Positions 52,884 through 62,108 of a stretch of 64,000 bases of DNA are shown one piece after another. The stretch lies in the NCBI GenBank assembly GCA_946221915.1, contig CAMIKG010000001.1, forward strand, positions 1 through 64,000. The letters are read 5' to 3'. This stretch comes from an uncultured Erwinia sp. (GTDB lineage Bacteria; Pseudomonadota; Gammaproteobacteria; Enterobacterales; Enterobacteriaceae). The translations under genes were made by a program, and so were the position numbers. The notes beneath the pieces were generated by a model. It did no database searches and had not been told where the DNA came from. It saw only the letters and a list, made by a program, of their open reading frames with translations. The stretch's first letter is position 1, and every line of letters begins with the position of its first letter.

Positions 52884-54953
52884 TTACGATGTCGGCCTCT
52901 CCTCCTCGTGCAGCGAAATTTCCGCTTCGTGCGCAGTGGGCGCTTCGCTGTTGAGCGCGCGCCGAATGACAAACACGGCGGAAACCAGCATGGTGACCGC
53001 CACCAGCATAAAGAAGCCACACAGTACGGCGTTAATCTGGTTACTCATCACGATGGTCTGCATATCCGCCACGCTTTTCGCCGGGGCGATTACCACGCCA
53101 TCTTCAATGCCTTTAGAGAAACGTCTGGCCTGCGCCAGGAAACCGATGCTGGGTTTTTCGTGGAAAATCTTCTGCCAGCCCGCCGTCATCGAGGTGATAA
53201 ACAGCCAGATAGTGGGCAGGATGGTGACCCAGGCGTAGCGCTGTTTTTTCATCTTAAACAGCACCACGGTGCCAAGGATCAGCGCCATCGACGCCAGCAT
53301 CTGGTTACCGATGCCAAACAGCGGCCACAGGGTGTTGATGCCGCCCAGCGGATCGACCACGCCCTGATAGACAAAGAAGCCCCAGCCTGCCACCGCCACC
53401 GTGGTGCCCGACAGGTTACCCAGCCACGAGCGGTTATTCGCCAGTGACGGCACCACAGTACCTACCAGATCCTGCACCATAAAGCGACAGGCGCGGGTAC
53501 CGGCATCCACTGCGGTAAGAATAAACAGCGCTTCAAACAGAATGGCGAAGTGATACCAGAAGGCCATCATCGAACGGTTATTAAAGATTTCGGTAATGAT
53601 ATGCGCCATACCCACCGCAAAGGTTGGCGCACCGCCTGCGCGCGACAGCACCGAGCTTTCACCCACGTCATTGGCAATCGCAGTAAGGGCTTCCGGGGTG
53701 ATGACAAAGCCCCAGCCGTTAATTACCTGCGACGCATTTTCCACTGTGGTGCCAATCAGCGCCGCCGGGGCGTTCATGGCGAAGTACACCCCCGGGTCAA
53801 TCACCGAAGCGCAGATCAGCGCCATAATGGCGACAAAAGACTCCATCAGCATCGCGCCGTAGCCAATAAAGCGGATATGGCTTTCCCGCTCCACCAGCTT
53901 CGGCGTTGTGCCGCTCGATACCAGCGCATGGAAACCGGAAATCGCACCACAGGCAATGGTGATAAACAGGAACGGGAACAGCGCGCCGGAGAACACCGGT
54001 CCGCTGCCATCAATAAAGCGCGAGATCGCCGGCATCTTCATTTCCGGCGCGGCAAACACGATGCCGATGGCGAGACCAATAATCACGCCGATTTTCAGGA
54101 AGGTGGAGAGATAGTCACGCGGCGCCAGCAGCAGCCACACCGGCAGCACCGAGGCGACAAAACCATAAATCACCAGCACCCACGTCAGCGAGGTGCCTTT
54201 CAGGGTAAAGAACGGACCCCAGTAAGGATGCTGGGCAATATCACCGCCGTAGACTATTGCCGCCATCATCAGCACAAAGCCGATAATCGACACTTCGGCA
54301 ATTTTACCGGGGCGCAGAAAGCGCATATACACGCCCATCAGCAGCGCAATCGGAATGGTTGCGGCGATGGTAAACAGACCCCACGGGCTGTTTGCCAGCG
54401 CTTTCACCACCACCAGCGCCAGCGCGGAAAGGATAATAATCATCACCCCCAGCGCGCCGAGCATGGTGATCACTCCGGCGAAGTGGCCTAACTCCTGGCG
54501 CGCCATTTCCCCCAGCGACCGGCCATCGCGGCGGGTGGATATAAACAGCACCAGAAAGTCCTGTACTGCGCCCGCCAGCATCACACCGACCAGAATCCAG
54601 ATGGTGCCGGGCAGAAAGCCCATTTGCGCCGCCAGAATCGGGCCAACCAGCGGACCCGCACCGGCAATCGCCGCGAAGTGGTGACCAAACAGTACCCAGC
54701 GGTTAGTCGGTACATAGTCGAGTCCGTCATTTAACCGCAGCGCAGGCGTGCGGCGTCGGTCGTCCAGCTCAAACACTTTACGAGCTATAAACAGGCTGTA
54801 GAAGCGGTAGGCAATGCTGTAACAGGAGACCGCTGCCACCACCAGCCAGACGGCGTTGACCGGTTCGCCACGACTGAGCGCCAGCATGCCAAAAGCAAAC
54901 GCGCCCAGTAACGCCACGGCCAACCATATCACCACGGTTTTGACGTTTTTCAT
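52884..54953 (-). CDS. cstA: Carbon starvation protein A family transporter
   Basis: Polytopic inner-membrane transporter of the CstA family, associated with peptide and pyruvate uptake under carbon starvation. The 689 residues have many hydrophobic helices and the family signatures NDGLDYVPTNRWVLFGHHF, AGAGPLVGPILAAQMG, AVQDFLVLFISTRRDGRSLGE and LTAVDAGTRACRF. The start is placed at ATG 54953, 6 bases after AAGGAG; a GTG one codon earlier is less well spaced. It could be either the CstA or the BtsT (YjiY) branch; the tail is closer to CstA in lacking the BtsT insert. Not located here in E. coli. Confidence 0.88.
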   Translation of the reverse strand: MKNVKTVVIWLAVALLGAFAFGMLALSRGEPVNAVWLVVAAVSCYSIAYRFYSLFIARKVFELDDRRRTPALRLNDGLDYVPTNRWVLFGHHFAAIAGAGPLVGPILAAQMGFLPGTIWILVGVMLAGAVQDFLVLFISTRRDGRSLGEMARQELGHFAGVITMLGALGVMIIILSALALVVVKALANSPWGLFTIAATIPIALLMGVYMRFLRPGKIAEVSIIGFVLMMAAIVYGGDIAQHPYWGPFFTLKGTSLTWVLVIYGFVASVLPVWLLLAPRDYLSTFLKIGVIIGLAIGIVFAAPEMKMPAISRFIDGSGPVFSGALFPFLFITIACGAISGFHALVSSGTTPKLVERESHIRFIGYGAMLMESFVAIMALICASVIDPGVYFAMNAPAALIGTTVENASQVINGWGFVITPEALTAIANDVGESSVLSRAGGAPTFAVGMAHIITEIFNNRSMMAFWYHFAILFEALFILTAVDAGTRACRFMVQDLVGTVVPSLANNRSWLGNLSGTTVAVAGWGFFVYQGVVDPLGGINTLWPLFGIGNQMLASMALILGTVVLFKMKKQRYAWVTILPTIWLFITSMTAGWQKIFHEKPSIGFLAQARRFSKGIEDGVVIAPAKSVADMQTIVMSNQINAVLCGFFMLVAVTMLVSAVFVIRRALNSEAPTAHEAEISLHEEERPTS

Positions 54954-55089
54954 CACATACTCCTTGTTGAACCAACGGGAAACTGCAAGGGAGCCACAAG
55001 TTAAAAGTAATGTAATAGTTTGTTAGTGAAAGTGAATGTATGGAAAAGTGTGAAGCTTTATACGTTTTTTACGCAGGGTGCAGAGGAGA

Positions 55090-55124
55090 GGGGAAAAGCG
55101 CGGGATAAACGAGGTTATCCCGCG
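55090..55124 (-). terminator. rnb terminator
   Basis: A perfect 10-bp stem (cgcgggataa / ttatcccgcg) with a 6-base loop. On the minus strand it is followed by CTTTTCCCC, 13 bases after the rnb stop. Confidence 0.8.
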
Positions 55125-55136
55125 GAGATAAATCAG

Positions 55137-57071
55137 TTATGCCGCCGGGCGCGCCACAATACTGCGCGTTTCCATGCGTACTTCAGCGATAGTGACATCA
55201 ATCACGTCAGTGACGCGATAGACAACTTCGCCTTTGATCTGCACGGTGCCGGTTTCCTGGCTGCACACCATTTCGTCACGCACCGCGTGCAGGAATGGCG
55301 CGGGGATAAAGGCTACTGCGCCATTATCCAGCAGACGCACACGCATGCCGCCGCGTGAGATATCGATAATCTCAGCGCTGAAGCGGGTGTCGGTCCCAGC
55401 CGATTTCTGCAGGAAACGTGAGTAGAGCCAGTCGCCGACATCACGCTCCGCCATGCGGTTCAGACGACGACGCTCACCCATTTTCACGGTAACGTCATCG
55501 ACAGGGCGGGCAATCTCTTCGCCTTTGATAATCGCTTTCAGCAGGCGATGGTTAACCATGTCGCCGAATTTACGAATCGGTGAGGTCCAGGTGGCGTAGG
55601 CCTCCAGGCCAAGACCGAAATGCGGACCCGGTTCGGTGCTGATTTCAGCAAAGGACTGGAAACGACGGATACGGCTGTCGAGGAACTGCGTCGGCAGGGC
55701 ATCCAGTTCACGGCGCAGGTTGCGGAAACCTTCCAGCGTGGTGATCGCTGTCGCATCGACCGTGACACCATTGGTCGCCAGTACCGCCGCAGCCTGTTCA
55801 GCATTTACGCTGTCAAAACCAAGGTGGATGTTGTAGATGCCGAAGCCCAGTTTATCGCGCAGCACCATGGCAGCACAGATGTTGGCGGTGATCATCGCTT
55901 CTTCAACGATGCGGTTGGCAATACGGCGGTGTTCAGCGACGATATCCAGCACTTCACCTTTCTCACCCAGCAGGAAGCGGTAGTCCGGGCGATCTTTAAA
56001 CACCAGCGCGTGGTTCTGACGCCATTCGCCGCGCGCCAGGCACAGCTTGTGCAGCAGACGGATCTGGTTCGCAATGGCATCAGACTGTGGCTGCCATGTG
56101 CCGCTGTTTTCCAGCCAGTCAGAGACTTCGTCGTAGACCAGTTTCGCTTTTGATTCGATCCAGGCGGCGAAGAAGTGGATATCATCACCCAGCGTACCGT
56201 CAGCCGCCACTGTAACGCGGCAGGCCAGCACCGGGCGGCGCACATCAGGGCGCAGAGAACAGATATCATCCGACAGCTGACGTGGCAGCATCGGGATGTT
56301 GAAACCTGGCAGATAGTTGGTAAATGCGCGCTGGGCGGCAATCGCATCCAGCTCGCTGCCCGGCGCGACATAGGCGGTCGGGTCGGCGATGGCAATGGTC
56401 AGCTTCAGGCTGCCGTCGGCATTCTCTTCCACATACAGCGCATCATCCATATCTTCGGTGCTGGCGCTGTCGATGGTGACAAATGACAGGTCGGTAAGAT
56501 CTTCACGCGGCAGCTGCTCTTCCAGCATTTCGCTGGCGGTGGCTTCCGGTGCTTCACGCTCAAGATTGTGGCGTGACAGGGTAACCCACCACGGCGCCAG
56601 ATGGTCATCCGCAGTAGTAATGAATTCAGTCAGTTCGGCATAAAAGCCGCGATCGCCTTTCAGCGGATGGCGACGCATTTCAGCGACCGCCCAGTCACCC
56701 GCCTGGAAATCATGCTGCACACCACGCTCTGCGCGGCAGGGGATGGCGTCTTTTAACAGCGGATGATCGGGAACAATTGACAGGCGGTCATCTTTTTTCT
56801 GCACGCGGCCAACAAAGCGCGTCAGGAAGGGTTCAACCAGTTTTTCTGGTTCAGCGATTTCGCGATCTTTATCGGTCTGCAGTACCGCCACTACGCGATC
56901 GCCGTGCATCACTTTCTTCATCTGCGGAGGGGGGATGAAGTAGCTTTTCTGTCCGTCGACTTCTAAAAAGCCGAAGCCTTTTTCTGTGCCTTTTACCACA
57001 CCTTCAACACGCGGCGTCTGGGAGTGGAGCTTCTCTTTAAGCTGCGCGAGCAGCGGGTTATCCTGGAACAT
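55137..57071 (-). CDS. rnb: Exoribonuclease II
   Basis: Processive 3'-5' exonuclease degrading single-stranded RNA. The 644 residues equal E. coli RNase II: N-terminal cold-shock domains (about 1-175), RNB catalytic domain with the Asp cluster in DSASTEDMDDALYV and AIADPTAYV, and a C-terminal S1 domain (about 555-640, DISRGGMRVRLLDNGAVAF). In E. coli rnb is next to pdeR; here 14 kb of accessory DNA separates them. Confidence 0.98.
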   Translation of the reverse strand: MFQDNPLLAQLKEKLHSQTPRVEGVVKGTEKGFGFLEVDGQKSYFIPPPQMKKVMHGDRVVAVLQTDKDREIAEPEKLVEPFLTRFVGRVQKKDDRLSIVPDHPLLKDAIPCRAERGVQHDFQAGDWAVAEMRRHPLKGDRGFYAELTEFITTADDHLAPWWVTLSRHNLEREAPEATASEMLEEQLPREDLTDLSFVTIDSASTEDMDDALYVEENADGSLKLTIAIADPTAYVAPGSELDAIAAQRAFTNYLPGFNIPMLPRQLSDDICSLRPDVRRPVLACRVTVAADGTLGDDIHFFAAWIESKAKLVYDEVSDWLENSGTWQPQSDAIANQIRLLHKLCLARGEWRQNHALVFKDRPDYRFLLGEKGEVLDIVAEHRRIANRIVEEAMITANICAAMVLRDKLGFGIYNIHLGFDSVNAEQAAAVLATNGVTVDATAITTLEGFRNLRRELDALPTQFLDSRIRRFQSFAEISTEPGPHFGLGLEAYATWTSPIRKFGDMVNHRLLKAIIKGEEIARPVDDVTVKMGERRRLNRMAERDVGDWLYSRFLQKSAGTDTRFSAEIIDISRGGMRVRLLDNGAVAFIPAPFLHAVRDEMVCSQETGTVQIKGEVVYRVTDVIDVTIAEVRMETRSIVARPAA

Positions 57072-57153
57072 AATCAGTTATTTTCGTGGCCTAAGAGCGG
57101 CTGACAGTTTTACGCGATTAACCGCCTGCGGGCAAGGATGAATTGCGCTTTTC

Positions 57154-57303
57154 CATGCGTGCCGGTGATAAGCGGCGCGCTATTGCCACAGCACATGCGT
57201 GCCGGTGATAAGCGGCGCGCTATTGCCACAGCACATGCGTGCCGGTGATAAGCGGCGCGCTATTGCCACAGCACATGCGTGCCGTAGTAAGCGGCGCGCT
57301 ATT
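57154..57303 (+). repeat. 40-bp tandem repeat, three full units plus a partial fourth
   Basis: Units begin at 57154, 57194 and 57234 and are identical; the fourth, at 57274, diverges after 13 bases. The unit includes catgcgtgccggtgataagc and ggcgcgctattgccacagca. The copies are directly contiguous with no spacers. It lies upstream of rnb in the 468-base gap towards the YdeP-like gene, which also holds the palindromic element at 57358. Confidence 0.95.
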
Positions 57304-57357
57304 TCAACAGTATAAGGATGTGGGCTATTACGGGGCGTGGCTGCAGATACCGGGGTT

Positions 57358-57466
57358 GCGCAGGGAGCACGGTCAGATCGGAAAGTCGCTGTTCGTCGTC
57401 CTGACCGCTCGGCCCACGCCGTCCATGGCGCGGGACGCTTTCCTTTTCTGACCGTGTTCCCTGCGC
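57358..57466. repeat. 109-bp MITE-like palindromic element
   Basis: Near-identical over its length to 22074-22183, in the same orientation. The terminal inverted repeats gcgcagggagcacggtcag and its counterpart pair at 18 of 19 positions. Non-coding, intergenic. Confidence 0.85.
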
Positions 57467-57539
57467 TTTGACCTTTTAAGTCGCTGCGGCCGGTGACTGA
57501 CCACAGAGAACCGCTGCCTGAAGCGGTTTCTGGCTGAAA

Positions 57540-59849
57540 TTAAGCGATACGCTGGCTGGTGACCACCGCTGAACGGGTGATTTTCACCGGCACCGATTTG
57601 GAGGTCGGGGTGCCACTGATATCGCCATAGCTGGACAGCGGCACCAGCGGGTTGGTTTCCGGGTAATACGCCGCCAGGTTGCCACGCGGAATGTTGTAGG
57701 CCACCAGCTTAAAGTTGTGCACTTTGCGGGTGATACCGTCATTCCACAGCGTTTCGATATCGACGTTTTCCCCCGCCTGCAGCCCCATCTCCGCCAGATC
57801 GTCAGGATGGATAAACAGCACTTCACGCTGGCCGTAGACACCACGATAGCGGTCATCGAGGCCATAAATGGTGGTGTTGTACTGGTCATGCGAGCGCAGC
57901 GTCTGCAGGGTGAAGGGCACTTCAATGTCGCCCAGTTGCGGGAACAGTGAGTCCGGCAGAGCGGCAGCGCTGAACTGTGCCTTGTTGTTCAGGGTATTAA
58001 AGCGTAATTCCGCCGCAGCGTTGCCGAGGTAGAAACCACCCGGTTTTTCACACTGCTGGTTAAAATCTTTGAAGCCCGGGATGGTGGCGGCAATATGGTC
58101 ACGGATTTTGTTGTAATCGCTTGCCAGATCGAGCCAGTCCACTTTGTCGCTGCCCAGCACCGCATTAGCAATACCGGCGACGATCGCGGTTTCAGAACGC
58201 TGGGTCTCGGCAATCGGTTTACCCACGCCTTCAGAGGCATGCACCATGCTGAAAGAGTCTTCGACGGTGATAAACTGCGGGCCGCTGGCCTGGATATCCT
58301 GTTCGGTACGGCCAAGGGTTGGCAGGATCAGCGCATCAGCTTGTCCCGGCACCAGATGGCTGCGGTTCAGCTTGGTGCTGATCTGCACGGTCAGGCCGCA
58401 GCGGCGCAGGGCTTCTTCAGTGCGCGGGCTGTCTGGCGCAGCGGCGGCCAGGTTACCACCAAGGGCGATCAGCACTTTGATTTCGTCACGCAGCATCGCT
58501 TCCAGCGCTTCAACGGTGTTATGGCCGATGTCGCGTGGCGGTTCGAAGTTGAAATGGTTGCCCAGCGCATCGAGGAAGGCCTGGCTGGGTTTTTCATCGA
58601 TACCCATGGTGCGGTTGCCCTGCACATTACTGTGACCGCGCACCGGGCACAGACCTGCGCCGGGTTTACCCAGCTGACCAAACAGCAGTTGCAGGTTAAC
58701 GATCTCGCGTACGGTATCGACAGAGTGTTTATGCTGGGTGATGCCCATCGCCCAGGTACAAATCACCCGCTCGGCGCTCTGATAGATTGCCGCTGCTTCA
58801 CGCAGTTGCTGTTCCGATAATCCGGACTGGTGTTCGATCTGGCTCCAGCTGGTGGCTTCAACCTGCGCCAGGTAAGCGTCGACGCCTTCGGTGTTGGCGG
58901 CGATAAAGGTTTCATCAAACAGACCTTTTTCCCCGGCGGCCACGCGTGCTTTATGGCTTTCATTCAGCGCTTTCACCATGCCGCGTACGGCGGCCATATC
59001 CCCGCCGAGGTTCGGCTGGTAATAGGTAGAACTGATGGTGCCCGCCATCGGCGTGATCACTTCCAGCGGTTTTTGCGGGTCGGCAAAGCGTTCGAGACCA
59101 CGTTCACGCAGGGTATTAAAGGTGACAATTTTCGCGCCGTGATCTGCGGCATGGCGCAGGCTGTGCAGCATACGCGGGTGGTTGGTGCCCGGGTTCTGAC
59201 CAAAGACAAAAATGGCATTGGCAAGATCGAAATCCTGCAGGCGAATAGTGCCTTTACCGACGCCGATGCTGCGTTTCAGACCGCTGCCGCTGGCTTCGTG
59301 ACACATATTGGAGCAGTCAGGGAAGTTGTTGGTGCCGAGCATGCGGCCAAACAGCTGGTAAAGCCAGGAGGCTTCATTACTGGCGCGACCAGAGGTGTAC
59401 AGCTCCATCTGGTCCGGGTTATCCATCGCCTTAATGTGGCTGGCGATTAACGCAAAAGCCGCGTCCCAGCTGATGGGTTCGTAGTGGTCGGTTTCGCGGT
59501 TGTAGCGCAATGGCTCGGTGAGGCGTCCCTGGTACTCAAGGAAGTAATCGCTCTGCTGATACAGCTTAGTGACGCTGTGTGCAGCGAAGAATTCCGCGTC
59601 GACAAAGCGACGGGTTGCTTCCCAGGTAACGGCTTTCGCGCCATTTTCACAGAAGCTGAAGGTGCTTTTGTTGTCATCGCCCCATGCACAGCCCGGACAG
59701 TCAAAGCCTTTGGCTTTGTTCATGCGCATCAGGTTACGCATGTTTTTCAGGACTTGCTTACTGTCGAAGACGAAACGGGTGGTGGCTTCCAGTGAACCCC
59801 AGCCGCCAGCAGCGGCCTGGTAAGGTTTAATTGCTGATTTAAATTTCAT
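57540..59849 (-). CDS. FdhF/YdeP family molybdopterin oxidoreductase
   Basis: A 769-residue molybdopterin-dependent oxidoreductase resembling E. coli YdeP (a protein tied to acid resistance) and more distantly formate dehydrogenase H. Recognisable are GFDCPGCAW near the N-terminus, ELYTSGRASNEASWLYQLF, NNFPDCSNMCHEASG, GQNPGTNHPRMLHSLR, CPVRGHSNVQGNRTMG and the C-terminal RSHDQYNTTIYGLDDRYRGVYG. The classic four-cysteine 4Fe-4S motif of FdhF is not evident. The start at 59849 (MKFKSAIKPYQAAAGGWG) fits YdeP; the frame extends 19 codons upstream. Natural substrate unknown; no partner subunit genes adjoin it. Confidence 0.88.
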   Translation of the reverse strand: MKFKSAIKPYQAAAGGWGSLEATTRFVFDSKQVLKNMRNLMRMNKAKGFDCPGCAWGDDNKSTFSFCENGAKAVTWEATRRFVDAEFFAAHSVTKLYQQSDYFLEYQGRLTEPLRYNRETDHYEPISWDAAFALIASHIKAMDNPDQMELYTSGRASNEASWLYQLFGRMLGTNNFPDCSNMCHEASGSGLKRSIGVGKGTIRLQDFDLANAIFVFGQNPGTNHPRMLHSLRHAADHGAKIVTFNTLRERGLERFADPQKPLEVITPMAGTISSTYYQPNLGGDMAAVRGMVKALNESHKARVAAGEKGLFDETFIAANTEGVDAYLAQVEATSWSQIEHQSGLSEQQLREAAAIYQSAERVICTWAMGITQHKHSVDTVREIVNLQLLFGQLGKPGAGLCPVRGHSNVQGNRTMGIDEKPSQAFLDALGNHFNFEPPRDIGHNTVEALEAMLRDEIKVLIALGGNLAAAAPDSPRTEEALRRCGLTVQISTKLNRSHLVPGQADALILPTLGRTEQDIQASGPQFITVEDSFSMVHASEGVGKPIAETQRSETAIVAGIANAVLGSDKVDWLDLASDYNKIRDHIAATIPGFKDFNQQCEKPGGFYLGNAAAELRFNTLNNKAQFSAAALPDSLFPQLGDIEVPFTLQTLRSHDQYNTTIYGLDDRYRGVYGQREVLFIHPDDLAEMGLQAGENVDIETLWNDGITRKVHNFKLVAYNIPRGNLAAYYPETNPLVPLSSYGDISGTPTSKSVPVKITRSAVVTSQRIA

Positions 59850-60090
59850 AATGGCTGCAGGTAGTTGTTTCTGAGTTGTTAATAAATTATTACCGCTTTC
59901 GCGCAAAGTCTGCGACTGTTAGCAAAAATTGTCTAATTGATTGACTGAATGGTGCGATAGTTACGGTTTATCGTGGGGAGGGTTAAAGTGTGAGCGGTGT
60001 CATGTTTTACTGCCCATTGTGCTGCTGTACAGGGCGGCTAATGAGTTTGTTGGCTAATAATTAGTCTTTCAGATACCAGCTCAGGGGCGG

Positions 60091-61683
60091 ATGATGAAAC
60101 AGTTAGCCAGTCAGGTTCATGCCTTCGGCAAGGCGCTGATGATGCCGATTTCGGTGATTGCCGCAGCCGGGATTTTTCTTGGCGTCGCGGCGGCGATGCA
60201 GAATCCGGCGATTACCGGCGATGCCTTCGCTCAGTTGCAGACGCCACAGCTGATTATTGGTTTTATCCGTCAGGTCGCCGGGGCGCTGTTTGCTAATCTG
60301 CCGGTGTTTTTTGCTGTCGCCAGTGCCATTGGGCTGGCGAAAGCCGAGAAGCCAACCGCTGCCTTTGCGGCGGTGATCGGTTTTATCGCTATGCATGTCG
60401 GCGTCAGCGCGACGCTGGGCGCGCAGGGGTTAACTGCTGCCACCACTACGGCGGAGGCGCTGCAGAAAGCGGGAATGGATCAGACCACGGCGATGATGAC
60501 CTCGGCGGAATATATCCAGATGCTGGGGATTTTTACCTACAACATGAGCGTGCTGGGCGGGGTGATCGCCGGGCTGGTGACGGTGGTGCTGCACAATCGT
60601 TTTTATACCCAGCAATTGCCGACGGCGATCAGTTTCTTTGGCGGGCGGCGTTTTGTGCCGATTGTGACGGTGCTGGTATTGCCGTTAGTTGGCGTGTTGC
60701 TGGCGCTGATTTGGCCAACGATTGGTGCGGCGATCGCCTGGGTGGGCGAGCTGATTGGCAAGAGTGGTCAGTATGGCGCTTTTCTCTATGGCTCGTTTGA
60801 ACGGCTGCTGATCCCAACGGGTTTGCATCATATTCTTAATGAGACCGTGCGCTTTACGCCGATTGGCGGTATCGCGACGGTGGACAACCAAAGCATTGTC
60901 GGCGCGCTGAATATTTTCAATGCCGCGCTGACCCATCCTGGCATGATCCCGGATGAGATTGTGCGCACTGCCACGCGTTTCCTCGCGCAGGGTAAGATCC
61001 CGGTGATGATGTTTGGTCTGCCTGCGGCGGCGCTGGCGATTTACCACTGCGCGCGTCCGGAGCATAAGCAGCGCGTGAAGGCGCTGGTGCTGGCGGGCGC
61101 GCTGACGTCATTTACTACCGGTATTACGGAGCCGCTGGAGTTCTGCTTTATTTTTGTTTCGCCGTTGCTGTATATCCTGCATGCGGTGCTGAGTGGTTTG
61201 TCATTTATGCTGATGTCGGTGATGCATCTGATGATTGGCAATGTGCAGGGCGGTGCGATTGATCTGGTGGTGTTTGGTATTCTCGGCGGCAGTAAGACGC
61301 AGTGGTGGTGGAGTGTTGCGTTGGGCGCGATTTATGTGCCGGTCTATTACTACAGTTTCCGTTTTGTTATCCGGCGGATGAATGTCGAGACGCCGGGGCG
61401 TGAGTCGGATGAGGTTGACGCTGCCGCGCCGGTGGATGCCAGTGAGCGCACGAAAGTGATTATCAGTGGTCTGGGCGGTGAAGCGAATATTGAGGATGTC
61501 GATTGCTGTTTCACCCGTTTGCGTGTGCGGGTGAAGGAGATGAAGGAGGTGGTGGATCAGACGCTGATGACCACCGGTGCCAATGGCGTGAATCGCGTCA
61601 GTGAGCATGATGTGCAGGTGATTTATGGCCCGCAGGTGGAGAAGATCGCCAATGAGGTGAAGACGGCGCTTGGGGTGAGTTGA
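60091..61683 (+). CDS. PTS EIICB transporter, alpha-glucoside/maltose type
   Basis: Sugar phosphotransferase permease of 530 residues: an EIIC glucose-family membrane domain (about 1-430, with GERLLIPTGLHH-like FERLLIPTGLHHILNE and GITEPLEFCFIFVSP) fused to an EIIB domain (about 445-530) whose phosphocysteine lies in DVDCCFTRLRVRV. The layout and the FGGRRFVPI and CARPEHK segments are close to MalX/AglA/GlvC proteins. No EIIA domain, phospho-alpha-glucosidase or regulator gene is adjacent, so the sugar is a guess. A second ATG one codon later could be used instead. Divergent from the YdeP-like gene. Confidence 0.87.
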   Translation: MMKQLASQVHAFGKALMMPISVIAAAGIFLGVAAAMQNPAITGDAFAQLQTPQLIIGFIRQVAGALFANLPVFFAVASAIGLAKAEKPTAAFAAVIGFIAMHVGVSATLGAQGLTAATTTAEALQKAGMDQTTAMMTSAEYIQMLGIFTYNMSVLGGVIAGLVTVVLHNRFYTQQLPTAISFFGGRRFVPIVTVLVLPLVGVLLALIWPTIGAAIAWVGELIGKSGQYGAFLYGSFERLLIPTGLHHILNETVRFTPIGGIATVDNQSIVGALNIFNAALTHPGMIPDEIVRTATRFLAQGKIPVMMFGLPAAALAIYHCARPEHKQRVKALVLAGALTSFTTGITEPLEFCFIFVSPLLYILHAVLSGLSFMLMSVMHLMIGNVQGGAIDLVVFGILGGSKTQWWWSVALGAIYVPVYYYSFRFVIRRMNVETPGRESDEVDAAAPVDASERTKVIISGLGGEANIEDVDCCFTRLRVRVKEMKEVVDQTLMTTGANGVNRVSEHDVQVIYGPQVEKIANEVKTALGVS

Positions 61684-61723
61684 GTTTTGGCATTGTGGTT
61701 TGGGTGTTAGGTGTTGGCTGTGT

Positions 61724-62040
61724 GATCGAGATACCCCGGGGCGACCATGCCGCGTTCCTCCGCGGGCAAGCCGCTACGGAGCCATCGGCATGTTTCCCCG
61801 AAATCCAGGCTTTTTTGATGCCTGTTAGCTGCCGTTTGTTAGATCGAGATACTTCGGGGCGACCATGCCGCGGTCCTCCGCGGGCAAGCCGCTACGGAGC
61901 CATCGGCATGTTTCCCCGAAATCCTGGCTTTTCTGTTGCCTGTTAGCTGCCGTTTGTTAGATCGAGATACCCCGGGGCGACCATGCCGCGGTCCTCCGCA
62001 GTCAAGCCGCTACGGAGTCATCGGCATGTTTCCCCGAAAA
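61724..62040 (+). repeat. Three tandem 118-bp repeat units
   Basis: Units start with gatcgagata at 61724, 61842 and 61960 (exact 118-bp period); the third is truncated after its ~80-bp core. The core runs through GC-rich self-complementary stretches to catcggcatgtttccccgaa. Inverted copies occur at 22268-22467. The array takes up most of the 425-base gap between the PTS gene and the DsbA-family gene. No coding frame in it is convincing. Confidence 0.9.
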
Positions 62041-62108
62041 ATGGACTTGAGGTTTGGCCTGTTGTCCATTGTTTGTCGCGCCGTCTAAGAGCGGCGCGAC
62101 GCTATGGG

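Noticed and set aside
53550..54491. 313-codon open frame on the plus strand
   Set aside because: Antisense to cstA and extremely rich in His, Arg and Gln, a typical reverse-strand artefact of a GC-rich membrane-protein gene.
57154..57303. Possible CRISPR array
   Set aside because: The 40-bp units are directly contiguous with no unique spacers, and there are no cas genes.
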